From NCBI RefSeq assembly GCF_000708595.2, contig NZ_JARP01000004.1:186001-250000 (forward strand): 64,000 nt of DNA, given 5' to 3'. Positions 52,162-59,945 of this stretch are shown in pieces. Every line of letters starts with the position of its first letter. Within the stretch, counting starts at the first letter, position 1. The notes under the pieces are model-generated. The model had not been told where the DNA came from. It ran no database searches and saw nothing but the letters and a program-made list of their open reading frames with translations. The position numbers were made by a program, and so were the translations under genes. Source of the stretch: Flavobacterium sp. KJJ (GTDB taxonomy: Bacteria > Bacteroidota > Bacteroidia > Flavobacteriales > Flavobacteriaceae).

Positions 52162-54786
52162 CTATTTTTTGTTTGTTATTCCGTAATTAACTTCATAATT
52201 TTTTGCAAATGGTGGAGAATTACTTAAAGTGAACCTAGTAGCTATCTCCGCTAAATAACTTCGTTTACCTATAGGTTTAGCGTCAAAGTTGTATGTATCA
52301 TGAAAACCTACCGGTTGTCCTGATGAATCAAATGTTACAGTAGCCCTTCCCCAAACATAATCGAATTTTTCATTATTATAAAAATTAACAACAACTGAAT
52401 AATATTTTTGCTTATTTAATATAAATTCATTATCCTCTTTTTTAAAATTATTTCCAACTCTATTTTTTGCATATTTTGCCAATTCATCGAATTCTTTTTG
52501 TGTAAGAGTGTAATTTCCTTCTCCAAACCAATATCTATCAAAAAACATACGTTCATAATCAGTATTTACTTTTGGATTATCTCTAAGCAAAGACCAAATT
52601 TCTTTTCTCTGAGCTTGCAATTGAATAGCTTTTAGATAGTTAGTATTTTTTCTTTCTGACCCAGTTAACTGATCTCTATCTCCATTAGCTAATTTATCTC
52701 CAGGACCATTATTCTCATCAGTTTTTTCACTTCCATCTTCGTTCATTCCATAACTAGCCATAGCATCACCAAAGCTAACTACTGTACCATTGTCAGTATA
52801 TTTCCCTTTATTAGGGCCATTGAAATTAAATACAGCAGCCATTCCATCAGGATCAATAAAATAAATAGGATTATTAACGGCATAAGTATATGGTGAAAAA
52901 CGTCTACTTAATTCCGCCAACGGGTCAATATTCATCCAGCGACCAAGCGCTGGATCATAATTTCTTGCTCCATAGTCGTACATATTAAGCCCCAGCTCGT
53001 CCTGCAATTCTTTGCCATTATACTTATACTTATTACTGCTCTCCTGTAAAGTTACATATCCCTCATGTTTCAGCCCAAAAGGATAATAATGTGCTTCATC
53101 GATAATTTCAATTTCACCCTTTGCACCTTTTGTGTAACTCAACCGTATGTTTCCTAAGTGATCTTTATACTGAAACACGTAGGCAAGTGTACCTCCATTA
53201 TTTTTAACATATCCTTCAGCTGTTGGAAAAAACTCTAAATTATTATCTTTGTACTGAAAACCTCCCAAATAATTGGTCGTTGTGGTTACTAGACCTTCTT
53301 TTACAATTTTTTCTAGCTTTTGACCACTTGCAGTGTAAATATACTCAATCGAATTTTCTGTTGCAAATACTATTTTTTTAGGAAGATTTAAATGATTATA
53401 AGTAATCTCAGTAATATTTTTATTTTTATCACTGATCATATTTCCGTTAGCATCATAGGCAAAGTCATCACTTCCTTTATTGCCGTCTTTAAATCCCTCA
53501 TTGTCATTTCCTAAAAGCCCATCTGTAACTTTTACAAGCAGGTTTGAATTTTCATTCAGATAATCGTAAGTTAGATCATCAATCTGCATCGCTACTGAAG
53601 GCATATCGCTACCCCCAAATCTAGTAAGAAACTTTATATTTCCGTTTTTATCATAACTGATACTCTCATTGTAAGCTCCTGATACTGGAATTGTTGATGC
53701 TGGTTTTGCGTAAACTGCAGCGGTTAACCTGTTGAGTTTATCGTATTCGTATCTGTAAGAACGTAATGTATGATCAGAGGTCTCCCAAATAGTTTCAGAA
53801 ATATTTCCGTTATATAAATCTTTTACGATTGTACTGCTGGGTTTATCATAATTAATTTTAAAGGCAAATAAATCGGGCAAACTTGCGTCTACATCTAAAT
53901 TTCCCGTTTCATTTATTGCCGTAAGCCACCCTCTGATATTGTAATTAAAATCTACTTTCTGCAAAGGGTTTCCTGTGCTGTTGCCTACTTTTTTAGTCAT
54001 GAGCTGTCCCATTTCATCGTAGGTATTGTCTGCTAAAAACTGTGGCGTTCCCTCTCCTATTTTATGTGTGTGTGTCAGCAGGCGATCTTGCGCAGAATAG
54101 GTAAATTTCTCTTCTATAGTAATTTTAGGAGCACCTCCAGAACGCTGATGCTCTGTTTTGGCTGTCAATGTTTTTCCTGTAAAATCAAGTTCATTGTCTG
54201 TGTGGTTTACACCGCCAAGATGATTTTTTTGGTAATTGCTTATAACTCTTCCCTTCTGATCGTAAAAAACAGTAGCTGTTTCTCCTTCAATAGATGAAGC
54301 CATTGTCAAAACTCTTGTCCAACTTCCTGTAGGCAGTCCTTTTACATTTGTCAAAACGGTCTGTCCTATAACAGAAGACGGTACAGGCTGAGCATCAGGA
54401 AAAGAATAATCATCATAATAATTAACCGTTAAAAGCTTAAAACTGGTAGGTTCGATACTGTTGTTGTAACTCGTAGAGATACCGTCAATGGACATAGGAG
54501 TTTTGTATTCATACAATACGGTCGCGGTGTTTTGAGCATCCTGAAGTGATTTTCTTGTCACCGAATTTGAAGTCTGACTGCTCCAGCCTGTGTATATCGG
54601 ACGGCTGAAAGCATCATATTTTGTAATTATCCATCCTATTGCAGAATTATCTTTAAAAGGTGATAATGCAGGTCCAGTCGCTACTGGCCTGTCTAATTTA
54701 TCATAGACGATAAATTCCCACTGTTTTCCCCGCTCCGCAAAGTCTTCATTGTCAGCGCTGCGCAAATGTCTCTGACTTTGCGCCAC
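52162..54786 (-). CDS. RHS/YD-repeat polymorphic toxin, N-terminally truncated by the element
   Basis: The frame opens at a GTG inside element copy 4 (54786) with 20 residues coded by the element (M-A-Q-S-Q-R-H-L-R-S-A ... A-E-R-G), then continues as RHS protein from K-Q-W-E-F-I-V-Y-D-K-L-D-R-P. Y-D-x-x-G-N-(M/I) repeats run to the core end (G-A-R-N-Y-D-P-A-L-G-R-W-M-N-I-D-P-L-A-E, then N-N-P-I-Y-F-I-D-P-D-G) near residue 645. The last 230 residues are a variable tip with G-F-H-D-T-Y-N-F-D and G-K-R-S-Y, a D-x-Y-(D/N)-F pattern that faintly recalls colicin-M-like lipid II hydrolases. The usual N-terminal export region is missing, so secretion is doubtful. Confidence 0.8.
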   Translation of the reverse strand: MAQSQRHLRSADNEDFAERGKQWEFIVYDKLDRPVATGPALSPFKDNSAIGWIITKYDAFSRPIYTGWSSQTSNSVTRKSLQDAQNTATVLYEYKTPMSIDGISTSYNNSIEPTSFKLLTVNYYDDYSFPDAQPVPSSVIGQTVLTNVKGLPTGSWTRVLTMASSIEGETATVFYDQKGRVISNYQKNHLGGVNHTDNELDFTGKTLTAKTEHQRSGGAPKITIEEKFTYSAQDRLLTHTHKIGEGTPQFLADNTYDEMGQLMTKKVGNSTGNPLQKVDFNYNIRGWLTAINETGNLDVDASLPDLFAFKINYDKPSSTIVKDLYNGNISETIWETSDHTLRSYRYEYDKLNRLTAAVYAKPASTIPVSGAYNESISYDKNGNIKFLTRFGGSDMPSVAMQIDDLTYDYLNENSNLLVKVTDGLLGNDNEGFKDGNKGSDDFAYDANGNMISDKNKNITEITYNHLNLPKKIVFATENSIEYIYTASGQKLEKIVKEGLVTTTTNYLGGFQYKDNNLEFFPTAEGYVKNNGGTLAYVFQYKDHLGNIRLSYTKGAKGEIEIIDEAHYYPFGLKHEGYVTLQESSNKYKYNGKELQDELGLNMYDYGARNYDPALGRWMNIDPLAELSRRFSPYTYAVNNPIYFIDPDGMAAVFNFNGPNKGKYTDNGTVVSFGDAMASYGMNEDGSEKTDENNGPGDKLANGDRDQLTGSERKNTNYLKAIQLQAQRKEIWSLLRDNPKVNTDYERMFFDRYWFGEGNYTLTQKEFDELAKYAKNRVGNNFKKEDNEFILNKQKYYSVVVNFYNNEKFDYVWGRATVTFDSSGQPVGFHDTYNFDAKPIGKRSYLAEIATRFTLSNSPPFAKNYEVNYGITNKK

Positions 54787-55043
54787 ATTTACAAAATCAA
54801 ATATAAAAACGAAAACGCGAAAAAGTCTCTGACTTTAAATCCAAATTTAATACAAATTATAAAATATACAGTTTGTTCATTCTATAATAAAAAACAGAAC
54901 TCATTTAAAACTTTTTATTAGAAGAGTAAGTAAAAAGTCAGGAGACTTTTATAACATTTACAATTTCTAACAGGCGAAAAAAATTGCGCAAAGTCAGAGA
55001 CATTTGCGCAGCTTTTCAAAAAGGAACTCTTTGCGGAGCGGGG
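54728..55043. repeat. 316-bp element, copy 4, inserted at the RHS 5' end
   Basis: A complete copy, slightly more diverged in the middle (TTATTAGAAGAGTAAG instead of TTATTTGAGGAATTAG). The left end joins RHS coding sequence; the right end lies 2 bp from the stop of the next immunity-like gene (55046). Confidence 0.92.
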
Positions 55044-55045
55044 AT

Positions 55046-55426
55046 TTATTTTGGAAGAATGTAACATGCTTTTTTAGTTTTATTTAAGTCCTCAAAATAA
55101 TAAATAACATCATTCTCAATTTTATCAAGGAAAATGAAATTTTTATTTTTACCAAACGCAGTTACTTCTAAAGTTTCTAAATCTATTTGACCTATTTTAA
55201 AACCCCTATTGAAAAATGATTTATCAAATAAAGGAAGATATAAGAAATTATTAAAATTAATTGCCGGTCCACCAAAAAAGAACGGACGTATATCTTTATT
55301 GTCAATAATTATATTTCCAACCTCTGGTCCTCCTTGAGTTATCTCTGTTAAATTTATATATTTTAATTTATGACTTCCAAAATGTTTTTCTATTTGAAAA
55401 TCCATAGGAGTATCTAAATCTGCCAT
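55046..55426 (-). CDS. Candidate immunity protein
   Basis: A 126-residue soluble protein (M-A-D-L-D-T-P-M-D-F-Q-I-E-K-H-F-G, middle G-G-P-A-I-N-F-N-N-F-L-Y-L-P-L-F, close K-K-A-C-Y-I-L-P-K). No family is recognised. It starts 1 bp after the stop of a toxin-like tail and ends 2 bp before element copy 4, so the module is trimmed to the gene on that side. Confidence 0.65.
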   Translation of the reverse strand: MADLDTPMDFQIEKHFGSHKLKYINLTEITQGGPEVGNIIIDNKDIRPFFFGGPAINFNNFLYLPLFDKSFFNRGFKIGQIDLETLEVTAFGKNKNFIFLDKIENDVIYYFEDLNKTKKACYILPK

Positions 55427-55427
55427 A

Positions 55428-55510
55428 TTATCTTCTAATTATTGTAGTGATTTGACTATTAACTTTCTTTGATTGCGTAACAAATTGAAAAGATCCTCCA
55501 GGATAAAAAT
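55428..55510 (-). pseudogene. Short orphan toxin tail
   Basis: In the frame that stops 1 bp before the next start codon the tail reads D-F-Y-P-G-G-S-F-Q-F-V-T-Q-S-K-K-V and then N-S-Q-I-T-T-I-I-R-R. It begins exactly at the end of the partial element (55511). The element's own leader frame is out of phase here. Confidence 0.5.
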
Positions 55511-55620
55511 CCCCGCTCCGCAAAGTCTTCATCGCCAGCGCTGCGCAAATGTCTCTGACTTTGCACTACATTTACAAAATCAAATATAAAAACGAAAACG
55601 CGAAAAAGTCTCTGACTTTG
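55511..55620. repeat. 316-bp element, copy 5, left part only
   Basis: It matches the first 110 bp of the element from CCCCGCTCCGC and stops directly after the second GTCTCTGACTTT motif. The remaining two thirds are missing. Confidence 0.9.
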
Positions 55621-55633
55621 CTTAGTAGTCACT

Positions 55634-56233
55634 TTACCTATCAAAGCCAATTATGCCTTTTTTAGGTGCATATAACAGTTTTAAATCCTCATATGATTTG
55701 TCAAATTCTTTTTTGTTAATTGCTTCAACGTTCAATAGCCATTTTAAATCATTTACTTGAGTTTCATAACTTAAATTTGGATCTAAATTCAAGTATGTTT
55801 CTTTTAAATAATTATCTCTTTCTAAAAATAATGTCGATATAAATTCATCAACAGATTTTTCATTTGGTCTCTTTTTGAATAAAAAAATATAACCTTTATT
55901 ATTAGTTCTAATTTTCCAAGAATTCTCGTTCATTATAAAATAAATAATGAATAAAACAACTCCCATAAACAAAACTGCTTCCCAAGTGCCTGATTCATAA
56001 TCTTTATCATTTCGAATTAAAAACAATAGTCCTGCAAGTCCAAAAATAAATATCGAAATTATTAAGAGTGCAGAATTTGATGATTTATACGTAGTCTTTT
56101 CTTTTGATAGATCTTCAAACGCAACCATTCCTTCAGTTTCTCCGCCAATATGGAATGTTTTATAGTGCAATTTATTGTCTAGAATATTATATTCTCTTTT
56201 GGTAAAGAACCTACGTTGTTTTATTGTCTGCAT
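55634..56233 (-). CDS. Two-TM membrane protein of unknown function
   Basis: A 199-residue protein with two hydrophobic helices (about 57-75, L-L-I-I-S-I-F-I-F-G-L-A-G-L-L-F, and about 85-103, V-L-F-M-G-V-V-L-F-I-I-Y-F-I-M). The C-terminus, W-L-L-N-V-E-A-I-N-K-K-E-F-D-K-S-Y, has the look of a SHOCT-type short helical domain. It ends 13 bp before the partial element. It might be another immunity-type gene or the last ordinary gene before the rearranged region. Confidence 0.65.
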   Translation of the reverse strand: MQTIKQRRFFTKREYNILDNKLHYKTFHIGGETEGMVAFEDLSKEKTTYKSSNSALLIISIFIFGLAGLLFLIRNDKDYESGTWEAVLFMGVVLFIIYFIMNENSWKIRTNNKGYIFLFKKRPNEKSVDEFISTLFLERDNYLKETYLNLDPNLSYETQVNDLKWLLNVEAINKKEFDKSYEDLKLLYAPKKGIIGFDR

Positions 56234-56346
56234 AATATTTTAAGTAAATATTTATCTAAAAGAAGATTTAGGCTTTTTCATTTTCTTCTCAAATATATTT
56301 ATTTTTTTCCTACAATTTCATATTGACAAATCTTAGCAGAAAGAAT

Positions 56347-56388
56347 TAAAAAAGCTTCCAAAGTCAATTATAACTATGGAAGCTTCTT
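56347..56388 (-). terminator. Terminator of the rhamnose/lactate operon
   Basis: AAGCTTCCA (56352-56360) pairs with TGGAAGCTT (56377-56385). On the minus strand a T-run follows. It lies 22 bp beyond the lutC stop. Confidence 0.8.
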
Positions 56389-56409
56389 ATTATGATCTAC
56401 AATAATATC

Positions 56410-56997
56410 TTACCCCAACAAAAAAACAACTAATCCCCTTGCACCATGTGCCCCCAGCACCAAAGACTGTTCAATATCTGCAGTTTTTGAAGGTCCGGCA
56501 ATAAAAGTTCCGAAACCATATTCCTGATTTGCTATGTGTTCGTAAGCTTGATGCATGGTTGGTAAAATATTGTTTTTATCGACAATAATGGCTAAATATT
56601 GAGCAATAAAAGGCGAAACACGCTGTCCTAAAAGATCATCAGTTACCCAAAGGGCACTGTTTTCTGCCACGCCAAAATGTGCTTTTATAATCGTTAACTC
56701 TACATTTTCAAGAGAATGCGCATCGTCATTCGTCCAATCTAAATTTGCAATTTCAGATAGTTCCGGAATCATGCTTATGATTCTCTTTTCGAGTGAATAA
56801 TTGTTTTTAATAAAATCAATTATTTCGGTGTAACTGGCCACTTCAACAAAATCTCCTCCAATGTTTTTTAGTACCGTTTTATACGTTTGCAAAACATCAA
56901 ACTGTTCAGAACCTAATGCATTTAAATTTGGCAAATCAGTCACAAAATCAGGCTGATTCTGTTTTATCTTTTTTAATATTTCGGCTTTACTGCTCAT
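56410..56997 (-). CDS. lutC: LutC-like LUD-domain protein
   Basis: A 195-residue LUD-domain protein. The segments W-V-T-D-D-L-L-G-Q-R-V-S-P-F, G-T-F-I-A-G-P-S-K-T-A-D-I-E and L-G-A-H-G-A-R-G-L-V-V-F-L-L are typical of LutC/YkgG. Together with LutA and LutB it oxidises L-lactate to pyruvate. It overlaps lutB by 11 bp and is the last gene of the operon. Confidence 0.9.
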   Translation of the reverse strand: MSSKAEILKKIKQNQPDFVTDLPNLNALGSEQFDVLQTYKTVLKNIGGDFVEVASYTEIIDFIKNNYSLEKRIISMIPELSEIANLDWTNDDAHSLENVELTIIKAHFGVAENSALWVTDDLLGQRVSPFIAQYLAIIVDKNNILPTMHQAYEHIANQEYGFGTFIAGPSKTADIEQSLVLGAHGARGLVVFLLG

Positions 56998-58390
56998 TGT
57001 CTTTTGCTTTTGCTTCTCTTGAATTTTTCTTGTACCATTCTCTAAAAGATTCTTCTGGAACTTCTGGCATTTCGCGCTGATCGTACCATTTATTCATCTT
57101 GTTATTTACTAATCCCGGTACATTTTTCATTACAAATCTTCCCGATTTTCCTGCTAAATTAAAAATAGTCGGATTCGCTAAAACTGTTGCCATTGTTTTC
57201 ATCGCAATAGTTTTAGATGTTGGTGTATGGCCTTCTTTTACCAAAACCTGACGCCATTTATACAATTGATCGTGAATGTCGATTTTTACTGGGCAAACAT
57301 TTGTACAAGAACCGCAAAGTGTGCTTGCAAAAGGCAAATCGGCATTTTTGCTCATGTCTAGATTTGGTGCGAGAATGGCTCCAATTGGTCCCGCAACCGC
57401 ATTATGATAACTGTGTCCACCGCTTCTTCTGTACACAGGACAAGTGTTCATACAGGCACCGCAACGAATGCATTTTAATGAATTTCTAAAATCTTCTCTT
57501 CCTAACTGCGTACTTCTTCCGTTATCAACAATTACAATATGAATTTCCTTGCCTTCTCTTGGTTTTTTAAAATGACTTGAAAAAGTCGTAATAGGCTGAC
57601 CAGTGGCACTTCTGGCTAATAATCGCAAGAAAACACCTAAATGTTTTCGTTGTGGAATCAATTTTTCAAATCCCATACAGGCGATATGAACATCTGCTAG
57701 ATGTGCGCCCATATCTGCGTTTCCTTCGTTTGTACAAACCACAAATTCACCCGTTTCGGCAATAGCGAAGTTAACTCCGGTCAAAGATGCTTTTCGGGTT
57801 AAAAAAGTATCCCTAAGATGTATTCTAGCAGCTTCGGTTAAATATTGCGGATTGATATTTCCTTTTTCTGTTCCCAGATATTCATGAAAAGTTTCGCTTA
57901 CATCTTCTTTTTTAAGATGAATGGCAGGCAAAACAATATGGCTTGGCGGTTCTTTTCTTAACTGAACAATGCGTTCTCCCAAATCTGAATCGATTACATC
58001 AATGCCTTTTTCAGTCAAATATTCATTTAAGTGACATTCTTCTGTAAGCATTGATTTTGATTTTACCATTTGCTTTACATCGTGCTTTTCTAATATCGAT
58101 TGCACAATTTCATTATGTTCTTTTGCATCGGCGGCCCAATGTACTATGATTCCGTTTTTCTGCGCATTTGCTTCAAATTCAACTAAATAATCGTGAATAT
58201 TAGAAAGCACATTATTTTTAATTTTCGAAGCCGTTTCTCGAAGCAATTCCCAATCCTCAATCTGATGTGCTGCCTTATCACGCTTCTCACGGACAAACCA
58301 AAGCGTTTCATCATGCCAGTCTACCCGTTTTACATCTTTGTTAAAACGCGCAGCAGCTTCACTATGTTCTATTATTTTCTCTGAAGACAT
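56987..58390 (-). CDS. lutB: LutB-like iron-sulfur protein
   Basis: A 467-residue protein. The LUD domain carries T-G-V-N-F-A-I-A-E-T-G-E and N-E-G-N-A-D. A ferredoxin-type pair follows, C-I-R-C-G-A-C-M-N-T-C-P-V and C-G-S-C-T-N-V-C-P-V, and then the short LutB C-terminal domain. It is the electron-carrying part of the LutABC L-lactate oxidising complex. Length is normal. It lies 43 bp after the GH28 gene in the same direction. Confidence 0.93.
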   Translation of the reverse strand: MSSEKIIEHSEAAARFNKDVKRVDWHDETLWFVREKRDKAAHQIEDWELLRETASKIKNNVLSNIHDYLVEFEANAQKNGIIVHWAADAKEHNEIVQSILEKHDVKQMVKSKSMLTEECHLNEYLTEKGIDVIDSDLGERIVQLRKEPPSHIVLPAIHLKKEDVSETFHEYLGTEKGNINPQYLTEAARIHLRDTFLTRKASLTGVNFAIAETGEFVVCTNEGNADMGAHLADVHIACMGFEKLIPQRKHLGVFLRLLARSATGQPITTFSSHFKKPREGKEIHIVIVDNGRSTQLGREDFRNSLKCIRCGACMNTCPVYRRSGGHSYHNAVAGPIGAILAPNLDMSKNADLPFASTLCGSCTNVCPVKIDIHDQLYKWRQVLVKEGHTPTSKTIAMKTMATVLANPTIFNLAGKSGRFVMKNVPGLVNNKMNKWYDQREMPEVPEESFREWYKKNSREAKAKDNEQ

Positions 58391-58433
58391 CTTTTAATAG
58401 TTTAATATAAAAACGAGTTTGGTAATTAAATCT

Positions 58434-59798
58434 TTATTTGCTGTCAAAATTTATTACATTTTCACGAATGGATTTTTCTCCCTTAACAGTATCAGCCGTT
58501 ACATTCTTCAAAAATACATTTTCAACCGGAAGTTCTTTTTGTGCTAATATTCTCGAGATAAATTTGACATTTGTGGCTTTTATATTTTCTAAATATACAT
58601 CCTTAATTGGCGTCAATCGACGTTCAATTGTTGGCACTAAATCTCTCCACTGGTATAAAACATCTGTCTCAATTCCAAGGATTCCTTCGTCAATTTTACC
58701 CGAAGTAATATTGGTCATGTAAATATTTTTGACGTATCCGCCTCGACGTTCATTTGTTTTTATGAAAAGAAGATGATTCAGTTTTGCGCCATCCACGACA
58801 GTGCAATTATCTATAAAAACATTTTCGATTCCGCCCGAAAGTTCACTTCCTATGGCGACCAATTGATGTCCGTTTTTAACGGTACAATTGCGCATGACAA
58901 TATTTTTTGAAGGTGTGTTTAGCCGCCAAGCATCTTGATTGCTTCCTGATTTTATGGCAATTGCATCATCTCCTTGATCAAAAACACAATTTTCAATTAA
59001 TACGTTCTGGCTCATTTCTGGATCAACGCCGTCATTATTATGTCCGTGTGCATAAACTTTAAGATTTCTAAGTACAACATCTTTAGAAAGAAAAGGATGA
59101 ATAGTCCAAAACGGGCTGTTGGTAATTGTTACGCCATCCATTAAAATATTTTCACAGCGGTTAAACTGAATAAACTGCGGACGAAAATTAGCCGTATCAT
59201 TTACCATTTGTCTTTCTTCCATCGGTTTGTTGTAAGAAGCTAAATAATATAATCTTTTTAGACTTTCCATATGTGCTTTTGGCCGCGCGAACCATTTTGT
59301 CCAGACATCCATTTTCGCTTTTAATTCGCCTTCGCCTGTAATCGCAATATTTTTACATTGATACGCATAAATCAACGGCGAGTAGTTGTAACATTCATAA
59401 CCTTCCCAAGTAGAACGAACAGCCGGTAAATAATCTTTTGGATCTTCTGAAAAAAGCAAAACTGCGCCTTTATTCAAATGCAAATTTACATTGCTTTTAA
59501 AGTGTATTTTCTTTGTAAGCCATTCACCTTCTGGAATTACAACTGTACCTCCACCCGATTTATTGGCTTTTGCAATTGCTGTATTTATCGCATCTGAAGT
59601 TTTATTTTTATCGCCTTTTACAGCCCCAAAATCTACAATTGAAAATTCTTTGCAATTGCTGAAATTCGGAATTTTTATGGCAGGCATTGCAAAAGGCGCT
59701 TTCACCGCAACTTCATCTAAAGTTACAGATTGATTCTTTTTAAACGATAAAAAGATGATTGAGAGCAAAAGAGTAAAACAAAGTGCTATTTTTTTCAT
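58434..59798 (-). CDS. GH28 polygalacturonase/rhamnogalacturonase-type enzyme
   Basis: A 454-residue secreted beta-helix hydrolase with an N-terminal signal (L-C-F-T-L-L-L-S-I-I-F-L-S-F). GH28 catalytic motifs are present: N-N-D-G-V-D-P-E (about 254), D-Q-G-D-D-A-I-A-I-K-S-G (about 272), G-H-Q-L-V-A-I-G-S-E and F-I-K-T-N-E-R. The G-H-G motif is changed to G-H-Q-L. GH28 enzymes cleave galacturonan or rhamnogalacturonan by inversion. Its place inside a rhamnose operon, between lutA and lutB, favours a rhamnogalacturonan substrate. Confidence 0.88.
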   Translation of the reverse strand: MKKIALCFTLLLSIIFLSFKKNQSVTLDEVAVKAPFAMPAIKIPNFSNCKEFSIVDFGAVKGDKNKTSDAINTAIAKANKSGGGTVVIPEGEWLTKKIHFKSNVNLHLNKGAVLLFSEDPKDYLPAVRSTWEGYECYNYSPLIYAYQCKNIAITGEGELKAKMDVWTKWFARPKAHMESLKRLYYLASYNKPMEERQMVNDTANFRPQFIQFNRCENILMDGVTITNSPFWTIHPFLSKDVVLRNLKVYAHGHNNDGVDPEMSQNVLIENCVFDQGDDAIAIKSGSNQDAWRLNTPSKNIVMRNCTVKNGHQLVAIGSELSGGIENVFIDNCTVVDGAKLNHLLFIKTNERRGGYVKNIYMTNITSGKIDEGILGIETDVLYQWRDLVPTIERRLTPIKDVYLENIKATNVKFISRILAQKELPVENVFLKNVTADTVKGEKSIRENVINFDSK

Positions 59799-59810
59799 GC
59801 TGTTTTATTT

Positions 59811-59938
59811 AAACACATAGAAGCTTAGTTTTTATAACTTAAAAAAAATGTTCACTTTTTTAATAAACATAGCTATGTGTAAATGATGTTTCATTAATTC
59901 AAACTTTTTAAACACAAGAAAACCTATGTTTTTTATGT
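59811..59938. repeat. Spacer with ACACATAG / CTATGTGT inverted words
   Basis: AACACATAGAAGC near the left and CATAGCTATGTGTA in the middle are inverted, with another CCTATGTTTTTTATG on the right. It fills the 147-bp gap between the GH28 and lutA genes. Confidence 0.55.
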
Positions 59939-59945
59939 TTTTAAA

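Noticed and set aside
48017..55620. CRISPR array
   Set aside because: The repeats are about 316 bp, spaced irregularly by 0.5-3.3 kb and separated by genes. No short repeat-spacer pattern or cas gene is present.
48017..55620. Integron cassette array with attC sites
   Set aside because: Single-orientation cassettes with repeats invite the comparison, but no GTTRRRY core sites, no integrase and no attC-like R/L box order are seen, and the element is much longer than usual attC sites.
55459..55650. A 63-codon open frame running through the partial element
   Set aside because: It is coded mostly by element sequence, and its last part is out of phase with the natural tail frame that stops next to the immunity-like gene.
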